Of a stretch of DNA of 64,000 nucleotides, positions 12,959 through 24,059 are shown piece by piece; position 1 is the stretch's first letter; every line of letters begins with the position of its first letter. The notes below the pieces were generated by a model. That model did not search any database, had not been told where the DNA came from, and worked only from the letters and a program-made list of their open reading frames with translations. Origin of the DNA: Margaritifera margaritifera (Eukaryota > Mollusca > Bivalvia > Unionida > Margaritiferidae); contig JAQPZY010001560.1 in the NCBI GenBank assembly GCA_029931535.1, positions 3,720,001-3,784,000 on the forward strand. Reading direction: 5' to 3'. A program made the translations under genes and the position numbers.

Positions 12959-13190
12959 CCGGACATTTTGATCTCAAATTATTGATATGATCATTTAATT
13001 AGTTGTTATCTAAACTTTCTGCCGCTTTCTACTTGTGTATGTTTTATATTTATTCACGAGTAGTGTAAGAGTAGACAGAGAGAGCACACTTGAAAGATTT
13101 AAATCCCTGCGATCTTTTTTTCTGATCGCTTCGCCTACTCATAATAAATAAAAACAAAAATGATTCATTTATAAATTCAAATTCATCTAT
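10754..13190. other. Intergenic with microsatellites, no gene seen
   Basis: AT-rich. Contains a poly-T run (~11,350), a poly-C run (11,518-11,531), an (AT)n tract (12,338-12,371) and a (CT)n tract (12,914-12,952). Short open frames have no recognisable domains; the - strand frame at 12.6-12.98 kb is partly microsatellite-encoded (repeated ER). Confidence 0.5.
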
Positions 13191-13194
13191 CTCT

Positions 13195-13335
13195 ATTTGT
13201 AAGCAACTCTAGTACAGCTGGTGGACTAGCACACTAACAGAACTTTAATTAATAGTGTTCATTAGCACACTAGTGGAACTATTGAATTAATAGTATTAAT
13301 TAAGCACACTAGTCGAACCTATCTACTCTAGCACA
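13195..13335 (-). repeat. Left inverted copy of the 38-bp terminal repeat (about 3 units)
   Basis: Units such as 13,257-13,294 ('ttcattagcacactagtgga' plus 18 more bases) are 38 bp long. They are the reverse complement of the units at 22.8-23.0 kb, which contain 'gttcgactagtgtgctaaat'. This gives the 13-23 kb block terminal inverted repeats made of short tandem units. Confidence 0.8.
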
Positions 13336-13409
13336 GACGACGAGCACTGAGTTGAGCGCAAGCGCAACGAATGCAAAATAAAGTGAAATTTCTGACACAA
13401 CATAAATAA

Positions 13410-13562
13410 TGGCACAAAGCTATATTGTGATAAACTCAACAGTTTTTAGAGCAATGCTAGAAATATTTCATGAATTTAGCACAAAAGCAACAATCTCGGT
13501 ATCAACAGGAAATGTGTATTTGTTTGCAAGTTTGGATGGGATAAAGACTAGTGATGTTACAG
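13410..13562 (+). CDS. Short unidentified open frame inside the Polinton
   Basis: An ATG-initiated frame of about 51 codons, beginning MAQSYIVINST and ending before a TAA near 13,566. It lies between the left terminal repeat and the integrase. No motif is recognised. It may be the N-terminal part of a small Polinton accessory gene or chance. Confidence 0.25.
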
Positions 13563-13754
13563 AATAATATATAAGAGAATAATACTGTTCGTTTGTTGAT
13601 TTCAAAAGTAAAGAAGGTATCCTGAAATGTATTATAGAAGATACAGATTTACAGATTAAATTCAACAGAGCATTGAAATAAGTAGCAACAGCTTTGAAAG
13701 TAAGCTGCTCAAAACAGTACAGTATATAGTACGATCCTGAAGACCCAGTTGCTT

Positions 13755-14526
13755 ACACAAATATCAATCAGTTGTAGGAACAAATTAAACAAAAAAGATT
13801 TCCCTACAGAAGGGTCTACAGTAGTCATATTGATGACCAGTGTCAGGCAGACATTGTTGACATGCAAGCATATGAAAAATACAACGGTGGATACGAATAT
13901 ATCAATGATATACATGATCGAATTAAGCTTGGGCTAAGAAAGTAACAACGGAAAAAAGGAAGATGTGATAAATCTTCAAAGAGCGAAAGCCTTAACAGAT
14001 ACAGTTTGATGAGGAAAAAATAGTTTAACATCAGGAAAGTTAAATATTTGTCGGAAAAGGAAAACATCGAATACTTTTCAACCTACTCAAAAACCATCTC
14101 TAGTGGAAAAGTTGCACAGAACTAAGAAGACTAAAATGAGGAAATATTTCTTTCACAATAAAACCATAAAATGGATTGACTGAAGCTAATGGAGGGATAC
14201 AATGACACTCATCATACATCAATGGACATGACTCCAATAGAAACATGCAAGGAGGAAAACAGTTCAAAAGTATGGATCAACCTGTTTGGTTACATGACAA
14301 CTGATTCATTTGGAAAGCCCAAATTCAGTATTGGTAAAATAGGTAGAATATCGAAATACAAACCAATTTTTTTAAAGGATTACGTTCCTAACTTTACTGA
14401 AGAAATATTTAAAATCAGGCAAGTAATTCTGGGCGATCCGCTAGTTTACAAAGTGGATGATTTAAGGTTATGCTCCACAGTTTTCACCGAATTTGACTTC
14501 CTCAAACGCTTGTCGTCTGCATGAGG
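13755..14526 (+). pseudogene. Polinton integrase (retroviral-type, rve) remnant
   Basis: The catalytic core begins near 13,790 in a frame reading FPYRRVYSSHIDDQCQADIVDM, where the D of QADIVDM corresponds to the first catalytic aspartate, then continues KYNGGYEYI before a stop. A later segment near 14,060-14,170 includes FSTYS and, in another frame, LVEKLHRT, the region of the catalytic glutamate. The open 111-codon frame 14,189-14,524 carries the C-terminal part: YNDTHHTSMDMTPIE followed by an SH3-like DNA-binding module (IGRISKYKPIFLKDYVPNFTEEIFKI). The middle of the core is degraded by stops and frameshifts. The enzyme would join element ends to target DNA in the nucleus; this copy is inactive. 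The same C-terminal module recurs at 28.6-28.8 kb. Confidence 0.78.
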
Positions 14527-16200
14527 TTCCATCTTTGCGGAGAAACGTGCCCAGTACTGAAACTTTTTTCATCCCTTATGACCGAAATAAAATTATATAC
14601 TTATTAAGTTGATGGTTTTATCGTATTTTAGTCGCAATTATTCCGCACCCGTTTAAGTTCAACTTGTGAACTAGCAAAACACAAAAGGCATAACAAAAAT
14701 ATCCGAAATTCGGGATTCACGTTTTATTTCGAAAATTCACCATGTGCAAATAATACTAAACTATGGAGTGGAAGACTTAAAGAGAGAGGATATAGAGGGA
14801 ATGCTTTGTTATCTATAGACGACAAACAAAATAACGTCTATAAAACTGAAAAAATATTGAAAACTTTTAAGAATCAGCTGTCGAAAGTATGTATGAATGA
14901 AACGGAAAGGGTTAACAGTTGTGAAGCAGCTGAAAGCATTATGCCATTAAAATAAATGATGTCCCAAAAGTACAATTCTTTTCAGGAGCTGTCGGAAGCA
15001 CCACGGATAGATAGCAGTAATAAAGAGCACGACAACTTTGAAGTTTTGGAACTTAATGAGTTTCACGAATGTGACAGAAGTGGAAAAAGCAGCGCATTAG
15101 AAAATGAAGGAAATAAACATGCACAGCGTGCGAATTTCATGTTTAAATCAGATGGAAAGAAAGAAAGTAGAGCCGCACAAAATCACATTTAAACAAGAAA
15201 ATGGTACTGATGAAAAACGTGATAGGCCACAACAATATAGATAATGTCCTAGCTGTGTAATAAATGACATTACAGAAGAAATGAAAAGAGACAATAATGA
15301 AAAATGTGAAAAACAAATACAATATTAAAGAATACAAGCTTGTATATGAGATCTTGAACACCATCAAGGGTAATGAAACTCACAGATACATTATTGCAAT
15401 CATGAGGACATTTTAACTTTTTACAATTTTGTGCAAAGAAGGTATATCAGCAATTCACGCAAATACTCAATCAACTATGCGTTTTTCCTGGGTAAAATTT
15501 GTACCAAGTACAATTTGAACGCATCCATAAAACCTTTAGTCACAAAGAAGTACCCAAAAATTAACCCAAATCGGTTGATATGGAACCAGTACACCTTTCA
15601 CAGTGTGTAGATATACTAATTAGTTTTTAAAGAATTTTTATGTGACATCTGATAGTAATTGAAATTAAACTACTGAAGTGAATGGTACAATTACGTAGAA
15701 TTTATATGTGCGAAGCACAATAAAAAGTTGTAAAATGTTACAAATGCAGCAGACAAAAATCTGACGGAGGAAATGGAAAAACGAAACACAAAATACCAGA
15801 GATGCGAAGATTGTGTTAAAAAGAGAAATTAAATTGATATTACAGTGGAGGAAATAAAAAATATAAAGAATAGCAAACAGAGAATTGCAACAGAACGTGG
15901 AAATAAATAGTAAATAAAGGCTCAGTGTTTTTATTAATGGAAAGCCAGTTTTACACAAATGTCTTGAATCTAAATAATGTACATTGGGTACAGACATAAC
16001 TATAACACTGCTTCTGCAGACACTAGAGAAACATTAGATGACTCCAGTCCAAAAGTGATAGACTCTACTACTAATGTGTTCTCACTTCTGGTTACCTTAC
16101 CTCCGGCGATGGACTAAATTACATTCAATGTGTGTACTCACATTAACCAAGGTAACATAGAAAATGCATTTAACGAGATAAATATATAATACACTTTAAA
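14527..16200 (+). other. Polinton interior: short unidentified frames
   Basis: Several + strand stretches stay open for 50-78 codons: about 14,763-14,955 (LWSGRLKERGYRG...), 14,956-15,192 (a charged, Ser/Glu/Lys-rich frame of 78 codons), 15,435-15,610 (RYISNSRKYSINYAFFLG...) and 15,975-16,110. They probably derive from Polinton accessory or structural genes but show no motif I can name. A poly-A run lies at 16,198-16,213. Confidence 0.35.
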
Positions 16201-16639
16201 AAAAAAAAAAAATTTTTTATACATGCAATTGTTAAACATTTTTGAAACCTTTGATGGTCAAGATTCACTAAACAAAATACGGATCATATTTTTACATCAT
16301 ATTTTGGCAGAATCAATTAAAATGAGCAATAAATATAGATGGTAACAACTCGTTGTGGGATTTCATTAATACATTTGGTAGATCAAAATGTATTAGAATT
16401 ATTTAAATCAGTACACAAATTTTATATTTATTTCCAGATACGAATAACTGCTTTCTGAATGCAAAATACTTTAACCCGATGAAAAATCGTTTAAATAAAA
16501 TAACATTAGCACGGATGTCAAACAATTCAATTTGATCTGTAAAAATAAAAAAATAAAAATCCCACCACAGCATAAAACAAATACTTAGTCGATAATGTGA
16601 CAGAAGAAAAAAAACCCTGTGCACTAAGATTTTGGGGAG

Positions 16640-16822
16640 CCTACGCCTGATGTTGCGATAACTACTGAGACACATCTTTATAACTCTGGACGAGGTACTG
16701 TTGAACAATTGAGAACACTGTCAACTGATGAAACGAATTATATGGCAGACATAGATGAATCTACTAGCTGGACACACTTCTTTCGGCAAGATGGCTATGG
16801 ATTAATAGATGAAAGAATAGGA
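16640..16822 (+). pseudogene. Unidentified Polinton frame (about 60 codons)
   Basis: A frame open across 16,640-16,818 reads SPTPDVAITTETHLYNSG, then VEQLRTLSTDETNYMADID and WTHFFRQDGYGLIDERIG, before a TGA. The amino-acid composition looks like real protein rather than random AT-rich translation, but I do not recognise the family. It lies between integrase and capsid remnants, so a structural or accessory Polinton gene is plausible. Confidence 0.3.
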
Positions 16823-16837
16823 TGACAGGAACAAAAC

Positions 16838-16838
<1 letters not shown>

Positions 16839-16877
<39 letters not shown>
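16839..16877. repeat. (AC)n microsatellite
   Basis: About 19 dinucleotide AC units followed by a short AT run, inside the Polinton block. Confidence 0.95.
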
Positions 16878-16885
<8 letters not shown>

Positions 16886-17014
16886 ACAATCTGTTTCGAC
16901 AATATCAGACACTGTTAAAAAGCTAACGGCTAACGGAGCTATTAATTTTAGAAGATTAAGGTTACGTACGACTCAGATGTATTTGAACAACACATAATAT
17001 ATTGAAAAGTTAAA

Positions 17015-17224
17015 TTGGACTATGTTGTTGGTGGTGACGGTATATTTTTATTACCGAACGACATGGTGATCAAAATGGGTAGTATCAAAGGATGCAAGAA
17101 AAAAGTTCAGAAATCCAGTGACTCGTATAAACTTGGATTAAACCCTACCATCAATACTGAGGTAATAAAGAACGTTATTCTAAATGTTGATAAACGATCC
17201 GTGACAGTGCAACGGAAATTGTAG
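17015..17224 (+). pseudogene. Unidentified Polinton frame (69 codons)
   Basis: Open frame beginning MDYVVGGDGIFLLPND and rich in Lys, Asn and Val, ending in RSVTVQRKL. No recognised domain. Its position and protein-like composition suggest a fragment of a Polinton gene, but chance cannot be excluded in such AT-rich sequence. Confidence 0.28.
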
Positions 17225-17689
17225 AGAACAAAAAAGAAGACAAAGTGGTAAATATTATGTAAAGAAGAAGGATTGTGATGCATATATTTCTACTGTTAGA
17301 TCTGCCAAACCAAACAAATAATTACGAATATTTATTAAGTCCTTTATATGTTGTCAAGGCATGAATAATTTCTTCTGTATCACAGAGCAACTGTTGATAT
17401 TCTCATACCTACTGCAGTGATTATACAAACAATTGGAATGCATATTTTCTTTGAATAGCAGTATTTGTATTTCTCCAAGAGGAAGTTTACTTTTCATAAT
17501 TAATTTAATTTTTCCCATTTTGAAATTGTAATTTTTAAACTCAGTTCAATATTTCGAATTAATTCTGACTTATAAATTTTAATAAAAATTTTCACGATCA
17601 TTGGTTTTTTCTTCAGTTTTTCTTGATTTTTAAAAAAAATCTTTTCGTCATGATGTCTGAGTGCTATTTTAAAATCTTCTTTTTTGAGG

Positions 17690-18480
17690 CACCAATTTCA
17701 ATGGATTCTGTATATCCTCCCATTTCTCTTTCTTTATGTGTTGAGTAATTTATCTTTTAGCAATTTATTCTTGATCTACAGGTAAATGTTGTACTCTTTG
17801 CATTTGACCAAACAATTCACCTTTTTCTGTTTCTAACTGTTTTATTTCATTTCTAAGCTGTGGATTTGTGCGACCCAAATATTGCACCTCTATTTTCTCA
17901 AGTACTTGTGTTGGTTTTCTTTGTAAAACAGCAGGTTCTAATGAATACTTAGATCGTGTCTATGACTTTTGTTTCTAGAATCTCTGGGTTTATTTAATAT
18001 ATCCTGAAATTCTTCTGTTATGGTAGAACTAGGTTCTATATGTTGATTGGATAAATTCTCATCTTTTACTTTCTTAATGGCAATGAATCCCCCAGCCTGT
18101 TGCTCTATTGTATTAGTTGCTAAAAGATGTGTAGCATGATCTTTAATGATCCTTACGTCAACTGCACCACCGTATCTTCCTATGGATTTTATGTCTGTTT
18201 CACTCTTTCACCTTTGCTGTCGATATAAATATCTCTTGCATATTCACATATAAAATCATAGCCTAAGTTATATCCAGAATTTCTAAATGGTTCACCAGGT
18301 TTAATTTCTTTCAGAACTAGAGACTTTTGTCGATTATCAAATTGTCATAGACCCTGATCATCAAAACCACGCGCAATATTTACAGTATCATTCTGTTTAA
18401 ACTTTTGAGTATATTTCAGTATTAGTTTCTTATGCTGAATTTTCAATTTCTTTCATTTCAAACCTTGCAGCATCAGCAAT
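17690..18480 (-). pseudogene. Opposite-strand Polinton gene remnant, function unknown
   Basis: On the - strand three frames stay open in protein-like stretches. About 18,220-18,450 includes KFKQNDTVNIARGFDDQG, EIKPGEPFRNSGYNLGYDF and YARDIYIDSKGE. About 17,985-18,195 reads SIGRYGGAVDVRIIKDHA and ATNTIEQQAGGFIAIKK. About 17,780-17,955 is a Gln/Glu/Leu-rich stretch, probably helical (QLRNEIKQLETEKGELFGQ). They are separated by frameshifts and stops. Family not recognised. They lie antisense to the capsid and ATPase genes, consistent with the mixed-strand layout of Polintons. Confidence 0.4.
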
Positions 18481-18489
18481 TTTTATTAT

Positions 18490-19070
18490 TTAAATATCGA
18501 AGATTCTAAATGGATCAAGCACAGCAGAAAAAAATTGGGTTCTACTGAAGACTAAAATAGTAATAACCCCATCTCTCCAGAAACTGAAGAGAACAAACAG
18601 GAGTTGAAAATAGCTGTTGCAAATGGAACGTACAAAAAGATAACAGGTAAAACGTGACTTAGAAGAAGCTAGGAAAAATGGACGAGACACAATTAAAAAG
18701 ACATACCACACCTTGGGAAATACTAGAGTTGCTAAAATTTCCAAATCATTATCAGATGTAAATTGACATGTTTGAAAGATATCAATCTAACACTCAGTGT
18801 AGATATAGGAAAACCTAGCATCAAAAACAAATATGTAATGAAGTATCTAATTCTATTTGATGTCATGTAGTCATCTTTCAGTTCATTATGTAAGATGTCT
18901 AAGTTGTCTCTTGGAAGACATTGTAAATTACGACATCTGATAATGCAAATTCTAGTCTGTTAGCTATTGCTCCTCCACGCATATCTACTGCTGTGGCCAT
19001 AGCTATTTTGCTGTATTTATGAGTAGCAAATTTTGATATTGCAACCATGTTTCCTCAGTTCCACACATCG
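18490..19070 (+). other. Polinton interior, short frames only
   Basis: The + strand has short open stretches (for example ENKQELKIAVANGTYKKITGKT near 18,585-18,655 and NLTLSVDIGKPSIKNKYVMK near 18,785-18,845). They may be upstream structural-gene debris. No assignable function. Confidence 0.3.
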
Positions 19071-19079
19071 TTGTACCAC

Positions 19080-19860
19080 ATACAACCCAATGATCATTAA
19101 GCCGAAACAAACTTTACATACTTCAATACCGAAACTAACTACACACATACTGATTGCACCAGATAGTTTATTCGTGTAGTTTGATATGAAGGTGAAAGGA
19201 GATGTTAGCATTGCAGAGGTAAACAGTTTGGGTAGAATGATTACGAAAAATATCGCCATATATATACGGAACTGATGATCGTTTCAAGTTAAATGATGAC
19301 AATAGCTACATAAAAAGATCTCTGGTGACCCGTTTCACTTAAGAAAAACAGGATTGAACAAGGTATAATGAGTGAAATATTTAGAAAGTTACAAACAGAA
19401 GGGGTAATGTACAAAATACTGAATCCATAAAGTTTGTGGCGTATGGGAAGAAGTTTCGAATACCATTAGACTGCCAGATACTAACAGATCATTGTCCACT
19501 GTATTTATGTAATTTATGTAATTTTCAACAGGATTTCAGATTTAACATAACACTTGCAAAAGCATTTGAAGTGATAGAAGGTGGTAACCAAGACTATGAA
19601 CTCGAAAACATTTGCCTAGAATATATGCCACGATTACATCCGAATCAACTGCACAATTAATGATAAGGACAGAAATGGGGTTGCTTTCTCCTACGACGAC
19701 GTCACTATAGAGAGAACAGTCAACATAGAAGTCATTACAACTTTGACAAACCTCACAACACTCATTTCTCCCAGAATGAGTTTATCAGTGTTTCAATAAT
19801 GTGAAAATATGGTGGAGAAAGAGATCCTGAAAAAAATGTTATAATTCAGAAATGGAAAAA
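19080..19860 (+). pseudogene. Polinton major capsid protein (double jelly-roll) remnant
   Basis: Fragments in + strand frames match the Polinton/adintovirus capsid layout. VKGDVSIAEVNSLG (19,195 region) precedes an open 74-codon frame at 19,436-19,660. That frame has the hallmark beta-strand segment AYGKKFRIPLD, then LTDHCPLYL, FRFNITLAKAFEVIEG and YELENICLEY. A further stretch near 19,700-19,790 reads SYDDVTIERTVNIEV. In intact elements this protein forms the icosahedral shell. Stops and frameshifts make this copy non-functional. The call is from motif recognition; a structural or profile search would settle it. Confidence 0.62.
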
Positions 19861-20224
19861 ATGTCAGTGACTATAGAAGATCTGCCAATTATTGCTTATT
19901 CATTGGGTTTTCAATTAACATAAAAGTTTACAGACGCCACTACGTATTTCTTTGATGAACAACTAAAGTGCATAAAAATTAATAACTTAAGTGTTAACAA
20001 ATTGTCACTGACAACCATTACATCTGGCCTGATTTAAAGAGTTCGTCCAATAACAGATTACATGGTAACAGTCTTAATTCAGTAACGTTGAACGAAGTAC
20101 TCGCTTCAAATCAGCAGAAAGTAAAATGTAGATGCTCGCAAAATGTATATTGATTTTGTTTCTGATTGTCAGGTGAATGTTCAAACCAATCAGCTAAAAT
20201 CAATTATGTTTTAAAAAATTGTAC

Positions 20225-20690
20225 CTAACGGAATCTCATAGCATCATAATTTGTGGAGTGACTAATTGTGTTAAAATCATATTTCCTTTAAGTCTGATAG
20301 AGACTGAATACATAAACCGTTTTGATTGCGCCACCATCATCTGTCCAACTTGTATGTGCAACAAGACTTACAATTGAGGGTTGTTGCTTAAAGATGCAAG
20401 TGTGATTGTAATTGATCCCGAAGATTAATGACATAAATGGTTTGAACTACAGATTGATATGTACCAAGGGAACAATACTTTTCTTTCTAATTGACGATTG
20501 TGACAATCTTGACGACGTAAAAAGAAAGCATCTGACATAACTAAACTAGCTTTTAGTGGTAGACTTTTGAAATACCTGTGTGGGTGATCGAGCAAAAGTA
20601 CGACTCTGATTTGAGGGAGAATACACAATATAGTAAGGACCAAAAAGCAGTGGAAACTATCTTCAATCAAATGATCTAATTACAGATTAT
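20225..20690 (+). pseudogene. Polinton packaging ATPase (FtsK/HerA type) remnant
   Basis: A degraded Walker A region lies near 20,245-20,275 (IIICGVTNC followed by VK where GK-T/S is expected, so the P-loop Lys/Thr are lost or out of frame). IICPTCMCNKTY follows at about 20,335, VIVIDPED at about 20,405 and a Walker B-like stretch ILFFLIDDCDN near 20,470-20,510. A downstream segment containing LAFSGR then lies near 20,545. The motif order and spacing match Polinton genome-packaging ATPases, which would pump DNA into the capsid. At least three stops or frameshifts break it. Confidence 0.66.
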
Positions 20691-20699
20691 ATGAATACA

Positions 20700-22785
<2,086 letters not shown>

Positions 22786-22794
22786 GTACAAATT

Positions 22795-23035
22795 AACACT
22801 ATTAACTACAAAGTTCGACCAGTGTGCTAATGAACACTATTAATTACAAAGTTCGACTAGTGTGCTAAATGACACTATTAATTACATAGTTCGACTAGTG
22901 TGCTAAATGACACTATTAATTACATAGTTCAACTAGTATGCTAAATGACACTATTAATTACATAGTTCGACAAGTGTGCTAAATGACACTATTAATTACA
23001 TAGTTCGACTAGTGTGCCAATATTAGCACTACGAA
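22795..23035 (+). repeat. Right copy of the 38-bp terminal repeat (about 6 units)
   Basis: The landmark 'cactattaattaca' recurs at 22,835, 22,873, 22,911, 22,949 and 22,987, an exact 38-bp period, with degenerate units on both sides. The array is inverted relative to the one at 13.2-13.33 kb and marks the right terminal region of the Polinton block. Confidence 0.9.
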
Positions 23036-23349
23036 TTTTAGTTCGGTTAATGTGCTGGCTCATACTAATTGAAATTTTACAAACGTGCTAGTTCTTTCTA
23101 TTTGTAAACTACTTGCATGTATGTAATATCTGCTAATTGATACATTTTTCTTCTACATCTTATCAAAAGGGTTAAGATCGAATGGAAAGAAATTTATTTT
23201 GTTTTGTTTTCAATCGGCAACCTTAATTCATCGCGAAGTGCTGTTTAATAGCCGGTACCTCTACATTGCTAGTTCAAACAAACAATTCTACCTCAATATT
23301 AAATTTAATCTCGTTTATTTAATTCTACTTTTGATTTTACGAGTTCTAA

Positions 23350-23640
23350 AATCTTATACAAGTGCTTCGTAATTGAAATCACAAAAGTGGCACCTTGAGG
23401 TGGTCTTTAAATGTGGCACTGAGAGGTGATCCTTGAGACAAGGAGAACCATATAACCAAAAGAAACCGGGAGAGACCTTGGATGTCCAGCGGTCAATGAC
23501 ACTGAAATGTGGTAAGAAATGGGATCGAACCCGTAACCGCAAAAGTACGAAGGGAGTATGTTACCACTGCGACATTCCACCTCCACATTGAACAGCTTGG
23601 GAAACCGCTGCGGCACCGGTAAAAGCACCTATTCCCGACG
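23350..23640 (-). mobile_element. tRNA-derived SINE
   Basis: On the - strand there is a tRNA-like RNA polymerase III head. A box-A-like 'tgtcgcagtggtaa' (complement of 23,561-23,574) lies 28 nt before a B box 'gggttcgatccc' (complement of 23,521-23,532). A non-tRNA body of about 150-170 bp runs down to about 23,350 (including 'ctccttgtctcaaggatcac'). This is the structure of a tRNA-derived SINE, mobilised by a LINE. I see no clear poly-A tail or target duplication. No intact tRNA cloverleaf, so it is not a tRNA gene. Confidence 0.68.
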
Positions 23641-23935
23641 TGTCACTGAAAGAGAAATAATTCAAGTTTTTGATGGGTCGTCGATTGAACAAACAAAATA
23701 ATAATAAAAAAAAAAAAAAAAAAAAAATAAAAAAAAAAAACAAAACAAACAACAACATGATAAATAAAAGATAAAATAAATAAATAAATTCAATTGTCTC
23801 GTGACTCGTCAATGTGAGCTTCTGAAGGGGACACTCTGTTCTTCTAACATAGGATCCTAGGGTTAATTAATATCTATTGCTTATTTCTTTCTTAATTTTA
23901 TTTAGTTAGGTTGTACGTATTTACGTCTATATATC

Positions 23936-24027
23936 TATGTATGTATGTATGTATGTATGTATGTATGTATGTATGTATGTATGTATGTATGTATGTATGT
24001 ATGTATGTATGTATGTATGTATGTATG

Positions 24028-24056
<29 letters not shown>
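23936..24056. repeat. (ATGT)n microsatellite, about 30 units
   Basis: Uninterrupted tetranucleotide repeat. Open frames on both strands through it (MYVC and HTYI repeats) are artefacts. Confidence 0.97.
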
Positions 24057-24058
<2 letters not shown>

Positions 24059-24059
24059 T

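Noticed and set aside
23515..23590. A genuine tRNA gene on the - strand
   Set aside because: A and B boxes are present but the acceptor and anticodon stems do not form, and a long non-tRNA body follows; fits a SINE.
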